A stretch of 64,000 nt of DNA from Duganella sp. 1411 (GTDB taxonomy: Bacteria; Pseudomonadota; Gammaproteobacteria; Burkholderiales; Burkholderiaceae_D). Below the pieces are notes generated by a model. It did no database searches, was not told the DNA's origin, and worked only from the letters and a program-made list of their open reading frames with translations. The translations under genes and the position numbers were made by a program. This document shows, piece by piece, positions 35,699 to 43,062 of the stretch; within the stretch, counting starts at the first letter, position 1, and every line of letters starts with the position of its first letter. The stretch spans positions 620,001 through 684,000 of the forward strand of contig NZ_JAFICD010000003.1 of assembly GCF_017833525.1 (NCBI RefSeq), in the 5' to 3' direction.

Positions 35699-35703
35699 CG
35701 TCC

Positions 35704-35771
35704 AACCCGCACCCCACGAGAGGGGGCGTACCCCGTGGGGTGCGACCCCGCGACGGACCGTTGTGCGGGGT
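35704..35771. repeat. REP-like palindrome family 1, copy C
   Basis: Core GGGGCGTACCCC (35723-35734) and GGGGTGCGACCCC (35737-35749), imperfectly paired. Outer arms are AACCCGCA (35704-35711) and TGCGGGGTT (35763-35771). It lies between the two M3 paralogues. Confidence 0.8.
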
Positions 35772-35799
35772 TAAAAAGAATGTAAAAACGAGGAAAAGC

Positions 35800-37941
35800 A
35801 TGAATCGCACCAACCTGATCATCGCCGCCGGCGTGGCCGCCATTTGCGCCACCGCGCACGCGGCCCAGCCGGCCTCGCTGCTGGCGGCCACCAACCCGTT
35901 CGCCAAGGCCAGCCCGCTGCAATACGGCTACCCGCAGTTCGACAAGATCCAGAACGACGACTACGCGCCGGCGTTCGCCGAAGGCATGCGCCAGCAGGCG
36001 GCCGAAGTCGACGCCATCGCCAACAACAAAAAGCCGGCCACCTTCGACAACACCATCGTCGCGATGGAAAAATCGGGCCAGCTGCTGTCGCGCGTGTCCA
36101 GCGTGTTCGGCAACCTGTCCGGCGCCAACACCAACGACACCTTCAAGGCCCTGGAACGCGAGCTGTCGCCGAAACTGGCGGCCCACAGCGACGCGATCCG
36201 CCTCAACGGCAAGCTGTACGCGCGCATCAAGTCGCTGTACGACAAGCGCGACAAGCTGCACCTGGACGCCGAGTCCAAATACCTGCTGGAGCGCTACAAC
36301 ACCGACTTCGTGCGCGCCGGCGCCAAGCTGTCGGCCGCCGACAAGGAAAAGCTCAAGGCGATGAACGCCGAGCTGGCCAAGCTGCAGACCACCTTCGCGC
36401 AGAACGTGCTGGAAGAAGCCAACGCCTCGGCGCTGATCGTCGACACCCGCGAAGAGCTGGCCGGCATGAGCGACAAGGCGATCGACGCCGCCGCCGCCGT
36501 CGCCAAGACGCGCGGCCTGGAGGGCAAGTTCGCCATCCCGGTGGTCAACACCACCGGCCAGGCCAACCTGGCCGTGCTGACCAACCGCGCCACGCGCGAG
36601 CGCCTGATGGCGGCGTCGCTGACGCGCGGCAGCCACGGCGGCAAGTTCGACAACACGCAAGTGGTGCTGCAACTGGCCAAGCTGCGCGCCGACAAGGCCG
36701 CGCTGTTGGGCTACCCGAGCTTCGCCGCCTACGCGCTCGAAGACCAGACCGCGCACGATCCGGAAGCGGTCAACAAGATGCTGTCCGAATTCGCCCGCCC
36801 GGCGGTCGCCAACGCCAAAAAAGAAGGCGCCGAAATCCAGCAGGTGATCGACAAGGAAAACGGCGCGAATGGTAATAGTTTCCAGTTGGCCGCGCACGAC
36901 TGGTCGTTCTACAGCGACAAGGTGCGCGCCGAGCGCTTCGCCTTCGACCAGAACCAGCTCAAGCCCTATTTTGAGTTGAACAGCGTGCTGACCAACGGCG
37001 TGTTCTTCGCCGCCAACAAGGTCTACGGCCTGTCGTTCAAGGAGCGCAAGGACCTGCCGGTGTACCACCCGGACGTGCGCGTGTTTGACGTGTTCGACGC
37101 CGACGGCAAGCAGCTGGCCATCTTCATCGCCGACTTCTACGCGCGCAGCAACAAGCGCGGCGGCGCCTGGATGAATGCCTACGTGTCGCAATCGTCGCTG
37201 ATGGGCACCCAGCCGGTGGTGGCCAACCACCTCAACATTCCCAAGCCGAACGACGGCGAGCCGACCCTGCTGACCTACGACGAACTGCGCACCATGTTCC
37301 ACGAGTTCGGCCACGCGCTGCACGGCATGTTCTCGAACGTTAAATACCCGCGCTTCGCCGGCACCCGCGTGCCGCGCGACTTCGTCGAGTTCCCGTCGCA
37401 GGTCAACGAGATGTGGTCGACCCAGCCGGAAGTGCTGGCCAACTACGCCAAGCACTACCAGACTGGCGCCGCCATGCCGCAGGAGTTGCTCGACAAGGTG
37501 ATCGCCTCGAAGAAATTCAACGAAGGCTTCCGCACCACCGAGTACCTGGCGGCGTCGATCCTGGACCAGAAATGGCACCAGCTGGGCGCGACGCAGATTC
37601 CGACGGACGTGCTGGGCTTCGAGGCGGCGTCGCTGAAGGCGGCCGGGGTCAACTACGCGCCGGTGCCGCCGCGCTACCGCAGCACGTACTTCTCGCACGT
37701 GTTCGCCGGCGGCTACTCGGCCGGCTACTACGGCTACCTGTGGTCGGAAAAGCTGGACGCCGACACCGTCGAATGGTTCAACGAAAACGGCGGCATGCAG
37801 CGCAAGAACGGCGATTACTTCCGCAAGATGCTGCTGTCGAAGGGCGGCACGATGGACGCGATGGACATGTTCCGCGCCTTCCGCGGCCGCGACGCCAGGA
37901 TCGAACCGCTGCTGGAGCGCCGCGGCCTGACCGAGAAGTAA
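35800..37941 (+). CDS. M3 family zinc peptidase (Dcp-like), secreted; downstream paralogue
   Basis: 713 residues and closely similar to the preceding gene throughout. The signal peptide MNRTNLIIAAGVAAICATAHA differs; the zinc motif HEFGH is at 501-505 in FHEFGHALHGMFSNVKYPRFAG, and FAGGYSAGYYGYLWSEKLDADT is near the end. The C-terminal part is the most conserved. It may differ in specificity from its twin. ATG 35800 has an AGGA about 7 nt upstream; the frame is open 20 codons further up, through the REP element. It is followed by another REP copy and a strong terminator. Confidence 0.93.
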   Translation: MNRTNLIIAAGVAAICATAHAAQPASLLAATNPFAKASPLQYGYPQFDKIQNDDYAPAFAEGMRQQAAEVDAIANNKKPATFDNTIVAMEKSGQLLSRVSSVFGNLSGANTNDTFKALERELSPKLAAHSDAIRLNGKLYARIKSLYDKRDKLHLDAESKYLLERYNTDFVRAGAKLSAADKEKLKAMNAELAKLQTTFAQNVLEEANASALIVDTREELAGMSDKAIDAAAAVAKTRGLEGKFAIPVVNTTGQANLAVLTNRATRERLMAASLTRGSHGGKFDNTQVVLQLAKLRADKAALLGYPSFAAYALEDQTAHDPEAVNKMLSEFARPAVANAKKEGAEIQQVIDKENGANGNSFQLAAHDWSFYSDKVRAERFAFDQNQLKPYFELNSVLTNGVFFAANKVYGLSFKERKDLPVYHPDVRVFDVFDADGKQLAIFIADFYARSNKRGGAWMNAYVSQSSLMGTQPVVANHLNIPKPNDGEPTLLTYDELRTMFHEFGHALHGMFSNVKYPRFAGTRVPRDFVEFPSQVNEMWSTQPEVLANYAKHYQTGAAMPQELLDKVIASKKFNEGFRTTEYLAASILDQKWHQLGATQIPTDVLGFEAASLKAAGVNYAPVPPRYRSTYFSHVFAGGYSAGYYGYLWSEKLDADTVEWFNENGGMQRKNGDYFRKMLLSKGGTMDAMDMFRAFRGRDARIEPLLERRGLTEK

Positions 37942-37949
37942 TTGTCGGC

Positions 37950-38036
37950 AAACCCGCACCCCCATGCGGGGTCGGACCCAACGGGGTCCGACCCCTAGGC
38001 GGTAACGCATGCCTGTCGCTCAATGCTTGCGGGTTT
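37950..38036. repeat. REP-like palindrome family 1, copy D
   Basis: Core GGGGTCGGACCC (37968-37979) and GGGTCCGACCCC (37984-37995) are exact inverted partners with a 4-nt loop. Outer arms are AAACCCGCA (37950-37958) and TGCGGGTTT (38028-38036). Confidence 0.85.
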
Positions 38037-38059
38037 GCTTTGTCCACCCGGAACACCGA

Positions 38060-38106
38060 GGCCGAAGCCGATTTGTGTAGAATCGGCTTCGGCCCTTTCA
38101 TTTTTT
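38060..38106 (+). terminator. Intrinsic terminator of the second M3 gene
   Basis: GGCCGAAGCCGATT (38060-38073) pairs perfectly with AATCGGCTTCGGCC (38081-38094) across a 7-nt loop. CTTTCATTTTTT follows, ending just before the VF530 gene. Confidence 0.92.
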
Positions 38107-38122
38107 GAGTAAGATACAACAC

Positions 38123-38332
38123 ATGAGCAACGAACTGCACGGCGTCACCTTGGAAGCCATCGTCACCCGTCTGCACAAGCATTACGGCTGGGAACAGCTG
38201 GCCCAGCGGATCGATATCAATTGCTTCATCAGCGATCCAAGCGTCAAATCCAGCCTGAAGTTTTTGCGCAAGACGCCGTGGGCAAGGACCAAGGTCGAAG
38301 AGTTGTACGTGGCCACCAAATTTGCCGATTGA
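38123..38332 (+). CDS. VF530 family (DUF2132) DNA-binding protein
   Basis: A 69-residue protein. HGVTLEAIVTRLHKHYGWEQL, then INCFISDPSVKSSLKFLRKT and PWARTKVEELYV, match the VF530 family, a small helical fold found in many proteobacteria and described as DNA-binding. The in-frame TTG at 38105 overlaps the terminator T-run, so the ATG at 38123 is preferred. No strong ribosome site is visible. It is followed 18 bp later by the DUF4404 gene. Confidence 0.9.
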   Translation: MSNELHGVTLEAIVTRLHKHYGWEQLAQRIDINCFISDPSVKSSLKFLRKTPWARTKVEELYVATKFAD

Positions 38333-38350
38333 ACAACGAGGGATAGCATC

Positions 38351-38629
38351 ATGGACAGTAATCTGAAAACATCGCTCAAAACCCTGCAGGCCAACCTGGC
38401 CAACGCCGGCCCGGTCGACGCCGAGTTGCAGGAATTGCTACAACAACTGGATGGCGACATCCAGGCGCTGCTCGAGCGCGGCAAAGAGGAGCAGCCCGAC
38501 GGCGGCACCACCACCTACGGCCTGGCCGAGCGCTCGCAGGAAATCTCGGCCAAATTCGCCGCCGAACATCCGAAACTGGAGCCGGCGCTGCGCGAACTGG
38601 GCCGCATGCTGTCCAATATCGGCGTGTGA
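38351..38629 (+). CDS. DUF4404 family protein
   Basis: A 92-residue, largely helical cytoplasmic protein: LKTSLKTLQANLANAGPVDAE, ELQELLQQLDGDIQALLER, SQEISAKFAAEHPKLEPALREL. This matches DUF4404, which has no known function. GAGGGA lies about 7 nt before the ATG, and the gene is probably cotranscribed with VF530. Confidence 0.85.
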   Translation: MDSNLKTSLKTLQANLANAGPVDAELQELLQQLDGDIQALLERGKEEQPDGGTTTYGLAERSQEISAKFAAEHPKLEPALRELGRMLSNIGV

Positions 38630-38656
38630 TTGAGCTGCACCCAACCCCGAGACGAT

Positions 38657-38684
38657 GGGTCGTACCCCGTACGGGATGCGACCC
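38657..38684. repeat. REP-like palindrome family 1, copy E
   Basis: GGGTCGTACCCCGT (38657-38670) and ACGGGATGCGACCC (38671-38684) form an imperfect palindrome. It is preceded by CAACCCCGA and followed by GTGCGGGG, decayed versions of the outer arms. It lies between DUF4404 and ygiQ. Confidence 0.75.
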
Positions 38685-38783
38685 CTCTTCGCCGCCGTGC
38701 GGGGTGGTGCTTCCGTCACAAGTGATTGAATACTAAAAGAATTTTCCGCTCCCCGTGAGCGGAGGGATGGCATTTCCGGTACA

Positions 38784-41237
38784 ATGCTGTCCGATATGAT
38801 CTCCCCTACCAATTTATTCGCGACCGTCCCCAAGCGGTCTGCCCGCGCTGCCGCCGCGCCTTTCCTGCCGATGTCCCGCGCCGAGATGGACGCGCTCGGC
38901 TGGGACGAGTGCGACGTGGTGCTGGTCACCGGCGACGCCTACATCGACCATCCAAGCTTCGGCATGGCGCTGGTGGGCCGCCTGCTGGAGGCGCAAGGCT
39001 TCCGCGTCGGCATCATCAGCCAGCCCGACTGGACCTCGGCCGACGCCTTCCGCGCGCTCGGCAAGCCGCGCCTGTACTACGGCATCACCGCCGGCAACAT
39101 GGATTCGATGGTCAACCGCTACACGGCCGACCGCAAGATCCGCTCCGACGACGCCTACACCGCCAACGGCGAGCCCAACAAGCGGCCCGACCGCGCCGTC
39201 ACCGTCTACGCCCAGCGCGCGCGCGAAGCCTTCCCCGGCACGCCGGTGGTGATCGGCTCGATCGAGGCGTCGCTGCGCCGCATCGCCCATTACGATTACT
39301 GGTCCGACAAGGTGCGGCGCTCGGTGCTGACCGATTCCAAGGCCGATCTGCTGATCTTCGGCAACGCCGAGCGCGCGCTGGTCGACCTGACCCACCGCAT
39401 GGCCGCCGGCGAGGACATCAAGACCATCCGCGACCTGCGCGGCACCGCCTTCATGGTGCCGGCCGGCTGGCTGCCGAGCGAGGAATGGGGCGTCAACAAC
39501 AGCACCCGCATGGACACGCCGGGCAAGGTCGATCCGCACGTCGACCCGTACATGATGGTGCAGCAGAACACCTCGTCGTGCGCCACCGAGAACGGCGGCG
39601 CTCAAGCCAAGACCGAGGCTGGCGCCGAGGCCGAGGTCAACGAGGCCATGGTCGAACCCAAGCCGGCACCGGTGGAAGTGGTCAAGACCATCCGCATCAT
39701 GAGCCGCGAGGAACGGGTGGCGATGGAAAAGGAAAAGCACCACAAGACCGTGGTGCGGCTGCCGTCGTACGAGACCGTCAGCGCCGATCCGGTGATGTAC
39801 GCGCACGCCTCGCGCGTGTTCCACCTGGAATCGAACCCCGGCAACGCGCGCGCCATGGTGCAGGCGCACGGCGAGCGCGACGTGTGGATCAATCCGCCGC
39901 CGCTGCCGCTGCGCATGGACGAGATGGACGGCGTCTACGACATGAACTACGCGCGCGCGCCGCATCCGTCGTACGGCAAGGCGCGCATCCCGGCGTGGGA
40001 AATGATACGTTTCTCGGTCAACATCATGCGCGGCTGCTTCGGCGGCTGCACGTTCTGCTCGATCACCGAGCACGAGGGCCGCATCATCCAGAGCCGCTCG
40101 GAGCCGTCGATCCTGCGCGAGATCGAACACATCCGCGACAAGACCAAGGGCTTCACCGGCACCATCTCCGACCTCGGCGGCCCGACCGCCAATATGTACC
40201 GGCTGGCCTGCAAGGACCCGAAGATCGAGGAAACCTGCCGCCGCCTGTCGTGCGTGTACCCGTCGATCTGCGTCAACCTCGGCACCGACCACAGCAAGCT
40301 GATCTCGCTGTACCGCAAGGCGCGGGCGATCCCCGGCGTCAAGAAGATCCTGATCTCGTCGGGCCTGCGCTACGACATCGCCGTGCGCTCGCCCGAGTAC
40401 GTCAAGGAGCTGGTCACCCACCACGTCGGCGGCCTGCTGAAGATCGCGCCCGAGCACACCGAAGAGAACACGCTGTCGAAGATGATGAAGCCGGGCATCG
40501 GCGCCTACGACGAGTTCAAGGAGATGTTCGACCGCTTCTCGCTGGAGGCCGGCAAGAAGCAGTACCTGATCCCCTACTTCATCGCCGCCCACCCCGGCAC
40601 GACCGACCTCGACATGCTGAACCTGGCGCTGTGGCTGAAGAAGAACAACTTCAAGCTCGACCAGGTGCAGACCTTCATGCCGACGCCGATGGCGATGGCC
40701 ACCACGATGTACCACACGCGCAAGAATCCGTTGCGCAAGGTGACCGCCGATTCCGAAACCGTCGAGACGGCCCGCAGCGGCAAGATCCGCCGCACGCACA
40801 AGGCCTTCCTGCGCTACCAGGACCCGGAGAACTGGCCGATCCTGCGCGAGGCGCTGGTGGCCATGGGCCGCGGCGACCTGATCGGCAACGGCGACAAGCA
40901 CCTGATCCCGAGCTGGTCCGCCGGCGAGGCCACCAGCAACCCGAGCACCGACGGCCGCCGCGGCCCGGCCTCGGCGTTGCCTCTTCCGGGCTCGGGCGCG
41001 CCCGCCAAGGGCAAGCGCGCCCCGGGCGCCCGGTCCGGCATCGTCGCGTCGGCGCCGCCGCAGCCGGGCCAGCGCGCCAACGCGCTGACCGGTTCGCTGA
41101 CGGCGCGCCAGTCGCTCGAGACCAAGGTGCGCGCCTCGATTCTCGACACCATCAAGGTCAAGAAGCCGGCGGCCGCCCCGGCCAAGGGAGGCAAGCCGGC
41201 GCGCGCGCCCGCCGCCGCCCCGCGCGGACGCAAATAG
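38784..41237 (+). CDS. ygiQ: YgiQ family (UPF0313) radical SAM protein
   Basis: An 817-residue protein of the YgiQ family. The N-terminal domain has APFLPMSRAEMDALGWDECD, VTGDAYIDHPSFGMALVGRL and GITAGNMDSMVNRYTADR. The radical SAM core begins with Cys418/Cys422/Cys425 in RGCFGGCTFCSITEHEGR, followed by GFTGTISDLGGPTANMYRL. The last 120 residues are a basic Ala/Pro/Lys-rich tail. It probably binds a 4Fe-4S cluster; the reaction is unknown. Start ATG 38784 or 38796 (MISPTNLF); the first overlaps a TACAAT that could be a -10. It ends at a strong terminator. Confidence 0.93.
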   Translation: MLSDMISPTNLFATVPKRSARAAAAPFLPMSRAEMDALGWDECDVVLVTGDAYIDHPSFGMALVGRLLEAQGFRVGIISQPDWTSADAFRALGKPRLYYGITAGNMDSMVNRYTADRKIRSDDAYTANGEPNKRPDRAVTVYAQRAREAFPGTPVVIGSIEASLRRIAHYDYWSDKVRRSVLTDSKADLLIFGNAERALVDLTHRMAAGEDIKTIRDLRGTAFMVPAGWLPSEEWGVNNSTRMDTPGKVDPHVDPYMMVQQNTSSCATENGGAQAKTEAGAEAEVNEAMVEPKPAPVEVVKTIRIMSREERVAMEKEKHHKTVVRLPSYETVSADPVMYAHASRVFHLESNPGNARAMVQAHGERDVWINPPPLPLRMDEMDGVYDMNYARAPHPSYGKARIPAWEMIRFSVNIMRGCFGGCTFCSITEHEGRIIQSRSEPSILREIEHIRDKTKGFTGTISDLGGPTANMYRLACKDPKIEETCRRLSCVYPSICVNLGTDHSKLISLYRKARAIPGVKKILISSGLRYDIAVRSPEYVKELVTHHVGGLLKIAPEHTEENTLSKMMKPGIGAYDEFKEMFDRFSLEAGKKQYLIPYFIAAHPGTTDLDMLNLALWLKKNNFKLDQVQTFMPTPMAMATTMYHTRKNPLRKVTADSETVETARSGKIRRTHKAFLRYQDPENWPILREALVAMGRGDLIGNGDKHLIPSWSAGEATSNPSTDGRRGPASALPLPGSGAPAKGKRAPGARSGIVASAPPQPGQRANALTGSLTARQSLETKVRASILDTIKVKKPAAAPAKGGKPARAPAAAPRGRK

Positions 41238-41266
41238 ACCACACCGGCCGTCGCAACGTCGACAAA

Positions 41267-41299
41267 AAGCGGATACATCGGAGGTATCCGCTTTTTTTT
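41267..41299 (+). terminator. Intrinsic terminator of ygiQ
   Basis: AAGCGGATAC (41267-41276) pairs with GTATCCGCTT (41284-41293) over a 7-nt loop, with eight T residues at 41292-41299. The A-run on the left makes it usable in both directions. Confidence 0.93.
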
Positions 41300-41469
41300 C
41301 GCACATGCCACAGGGAAATGTTGTTAAATAGTGGTATCGGTCAAATTACACGGATAATTCGGGCCTGCTCGGGCGATGCGGGACGCGCGCCGGCGATTAC
41401 ACTGGTCGAAGCTGGCCGCCATCTCCGACGGTCCCGCAGCGCAGACTTTCACTGTGAAACTGGAACATC

Positions 41470-42906
41470 ATGAAAAAATTTAAATTCGCGTCGCTGGTGC
41501 TGGCGCCCCTGTTCGCCGTGCTGGCCGCTTGCGGCGGCGGTGGCGGCGACGACAAGGCCGCCACGCCGTCCACCCCGTCCACGGCGACCCTGAGCAGCAT
41601 CACCGTCACCACGCCGGACAACGCCACCACCATCGCCATCGGCGCGCCGTCGAAAACGCTGATCGCCACCGGCAGTTATTCCGACGGCAGCAAGAAGGCG
41701 CTGACCGCCGCGGGCGGCCTGGTGTGGGGGCCGGTCTCCTCCAACGTGCTGCAAATCGCCACCAACGGCGCGGTGACGGCCAAGGGCGTCGGCACCGAGA
41801 CGGTCACGGCCACCGTCGACAAGGTGGTCGGCTCGCTGGCCATCACCGTGACGGCGTCATGGATGAACGTGTCCACCGGCGGTTACCAGACCGTGGCGCG
41901 CAAGGCCGACGGCAATCTGTACAGCTGGGGCTCGAACATCAAGGGCCAGCTGGGCGACAGCAGCACCGTCGACCGCAACGCGCCGGTGCTGGTGGCCGGC
42001 AGCGGCGGCAGCTGGAAACAGGTGGCCGTAGGCGACCAGTTCGCCGTGGCGGTGCGCACCGACGGCACCTTGTGGGCATGGGGCTACAACCAGGACGGCC
42101 AGCTCGGCGACGGTACCCAGGTCAACCGGACGGTGCCGACCCAGATCGGCACGGCCAAGGACTGGAGCGTGGTCGCGGCCGGCAAGGCGCACGCGCTGGC
42201 GCTGAAGACCAACGGCAACCTGTACGCGTGGGGCCGCAACGACAAGGGGCAGCTGGGCGACGCCACGCTGACCGGCAACCGCGCGGCGCCGACCAAGATC
42301 GGCGCGCTGTTCTGGTCGGCGATCGCGGCCGGCGACAGCCATTCGCTGGCGATCCAGAAGGACACCAACGACATGTACGGCTGGGGCGGCAATCTGTACG
42401 GCCAGGTCGGCAACGCCAGCCGCACCGACGTGCCGGCGCCGGTCAAGATCGGCACGCAGAAGTACACCTCGGTGTCCGCCGGCGCCTTCCACTCGGTGGC
42501 GATCACCACCTCCGGCACCTTGTACGCGTGGGGCCAGAACAGCCACCGCCAGTTGGGCAACAACACCACCACCGATCTGCTGGCGCCGGCGCTGATCGGC
42601 ACCGACAGCAACTGGTCGCAGGTGGCGGCCGGCGCCCAGCACACCCTCGGCCTGCGCAACGACGGCACCTTGTGGAGCTGGGGCGCCAATACCGAGGGCC
42701 AGCTGGGCACGGGCGGCACCGACGCCGGCGTTCCGCAGCAGGTCGGCACCGGCAGCAACTGGAAATCCGTGGCCGCCGGCATGGCGCACAGCTTCGGCCT
42801 GAAATCGGACGACACGCTGTGGGGCTGGGGCCGCGACCTGGAAGGCCAGGTCGGCAACGGCCAGAACCCGCCGTACGTGGCGGTGCCGGTCAACGTGCCG
42901 AACTGA
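41470..42906 (+). CDS. Lipoprotein with a bacterial Ig-like domain and an RCC1 beta-propeller
   Basis: A 478-residue surface-type lipoprotein: signal MKKFKFASLVLAPLFAVLAAC with the lipobox LAAC, a Gly-rich linker, a BIG_2-like domain at about 35-130 (TLSSITVTTPDNATTIAIG, GAVTAKGVGTETVTATV), then seven RCC1 repeats of about 50 residues with the motif LYSWGSNIKGQLGD or a close variant, repeated to the C-terminus. RCC1 propellers bind proteins; the partner is unknown. There are no enzymatic motifs. It is monocistronic and framed by terminators on both sides. Confidence 0.9.
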   Translation: MKKFKFASLVLAPLFAVLAACGGGGGDDKAATPSTPSTATLSSITVTTPDNATTIAIGAPSKTLIATGSYSDGSKKALTAAGGLVWGPVSSNVLQIATNGAVTAKGVGTETVTATVDKVVGSLAITVTASWMNVSTGGYQTVARKADGNLYSWGSNIKGQLGDSSTVDRNAPVLVAGSGGSWKQVAVGDQFAVAVRTDGTLWAWGYNQDGQLGDGTQVNRTVPTQIGTAKDWSVVAAGKAHALALKTNGNLYAWGRNDKGQLGDATLTGNRAAPTKIGALFWSAIAAGDSHSLAIQKDTNDMYGWGGNLYGQVGNASRTDVPAPVKIGTQKYTSVSAGAFHSVAITTSGTLYAWGQNSHRQLGNNTTTDLLAPALIGTDSNWSQVAAGAQHTLGLRNDGTLWSWGANTEGQLGTGGTDAGVPQQVGTGSNWKSVAAGMAHSFGLKSDDTLWGWGRDLEGQVGNGQNPPYVAVPVNVPN

Positions 42907-42941
42907 GGCGGATAACGACCACGCCGCCGGCGGCGTGATGG

Positions 42942-42979
42942 CGGACGGCGGGCGCGGGCCCGGCCGTCCGTTGCTTTTT
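42942..42979 (+). terminator. Terminator-like hairpin after the RCC1 lipoprotein
   Basis: CGGACGGC (42942-42949) pairs with GCCGTCCG (42963-42970), followed by TTGCTTTTT. A perfect 18-bp palindrome, CACGCCGCCGGCGGCGTG (42920-42937), precedes it. Confidence 0.7.
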
Positions 42980-43062
42980 GTGCCGCCGCGATGTCATAAA
43001 GCACCGGAAAGCCGTGCGCAGCGGCTACAATTTGCCTAGCTCTTTCGCTTCAGGACCCCCTA

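Noticed and set aside
42920..43062. A TPP riboswitch ahead of the THI5-like sensor gene.
   Set aside because: No thi-box-like sequence is visible; the only structures are a GC palindrome and the terminator of the preceding gene.
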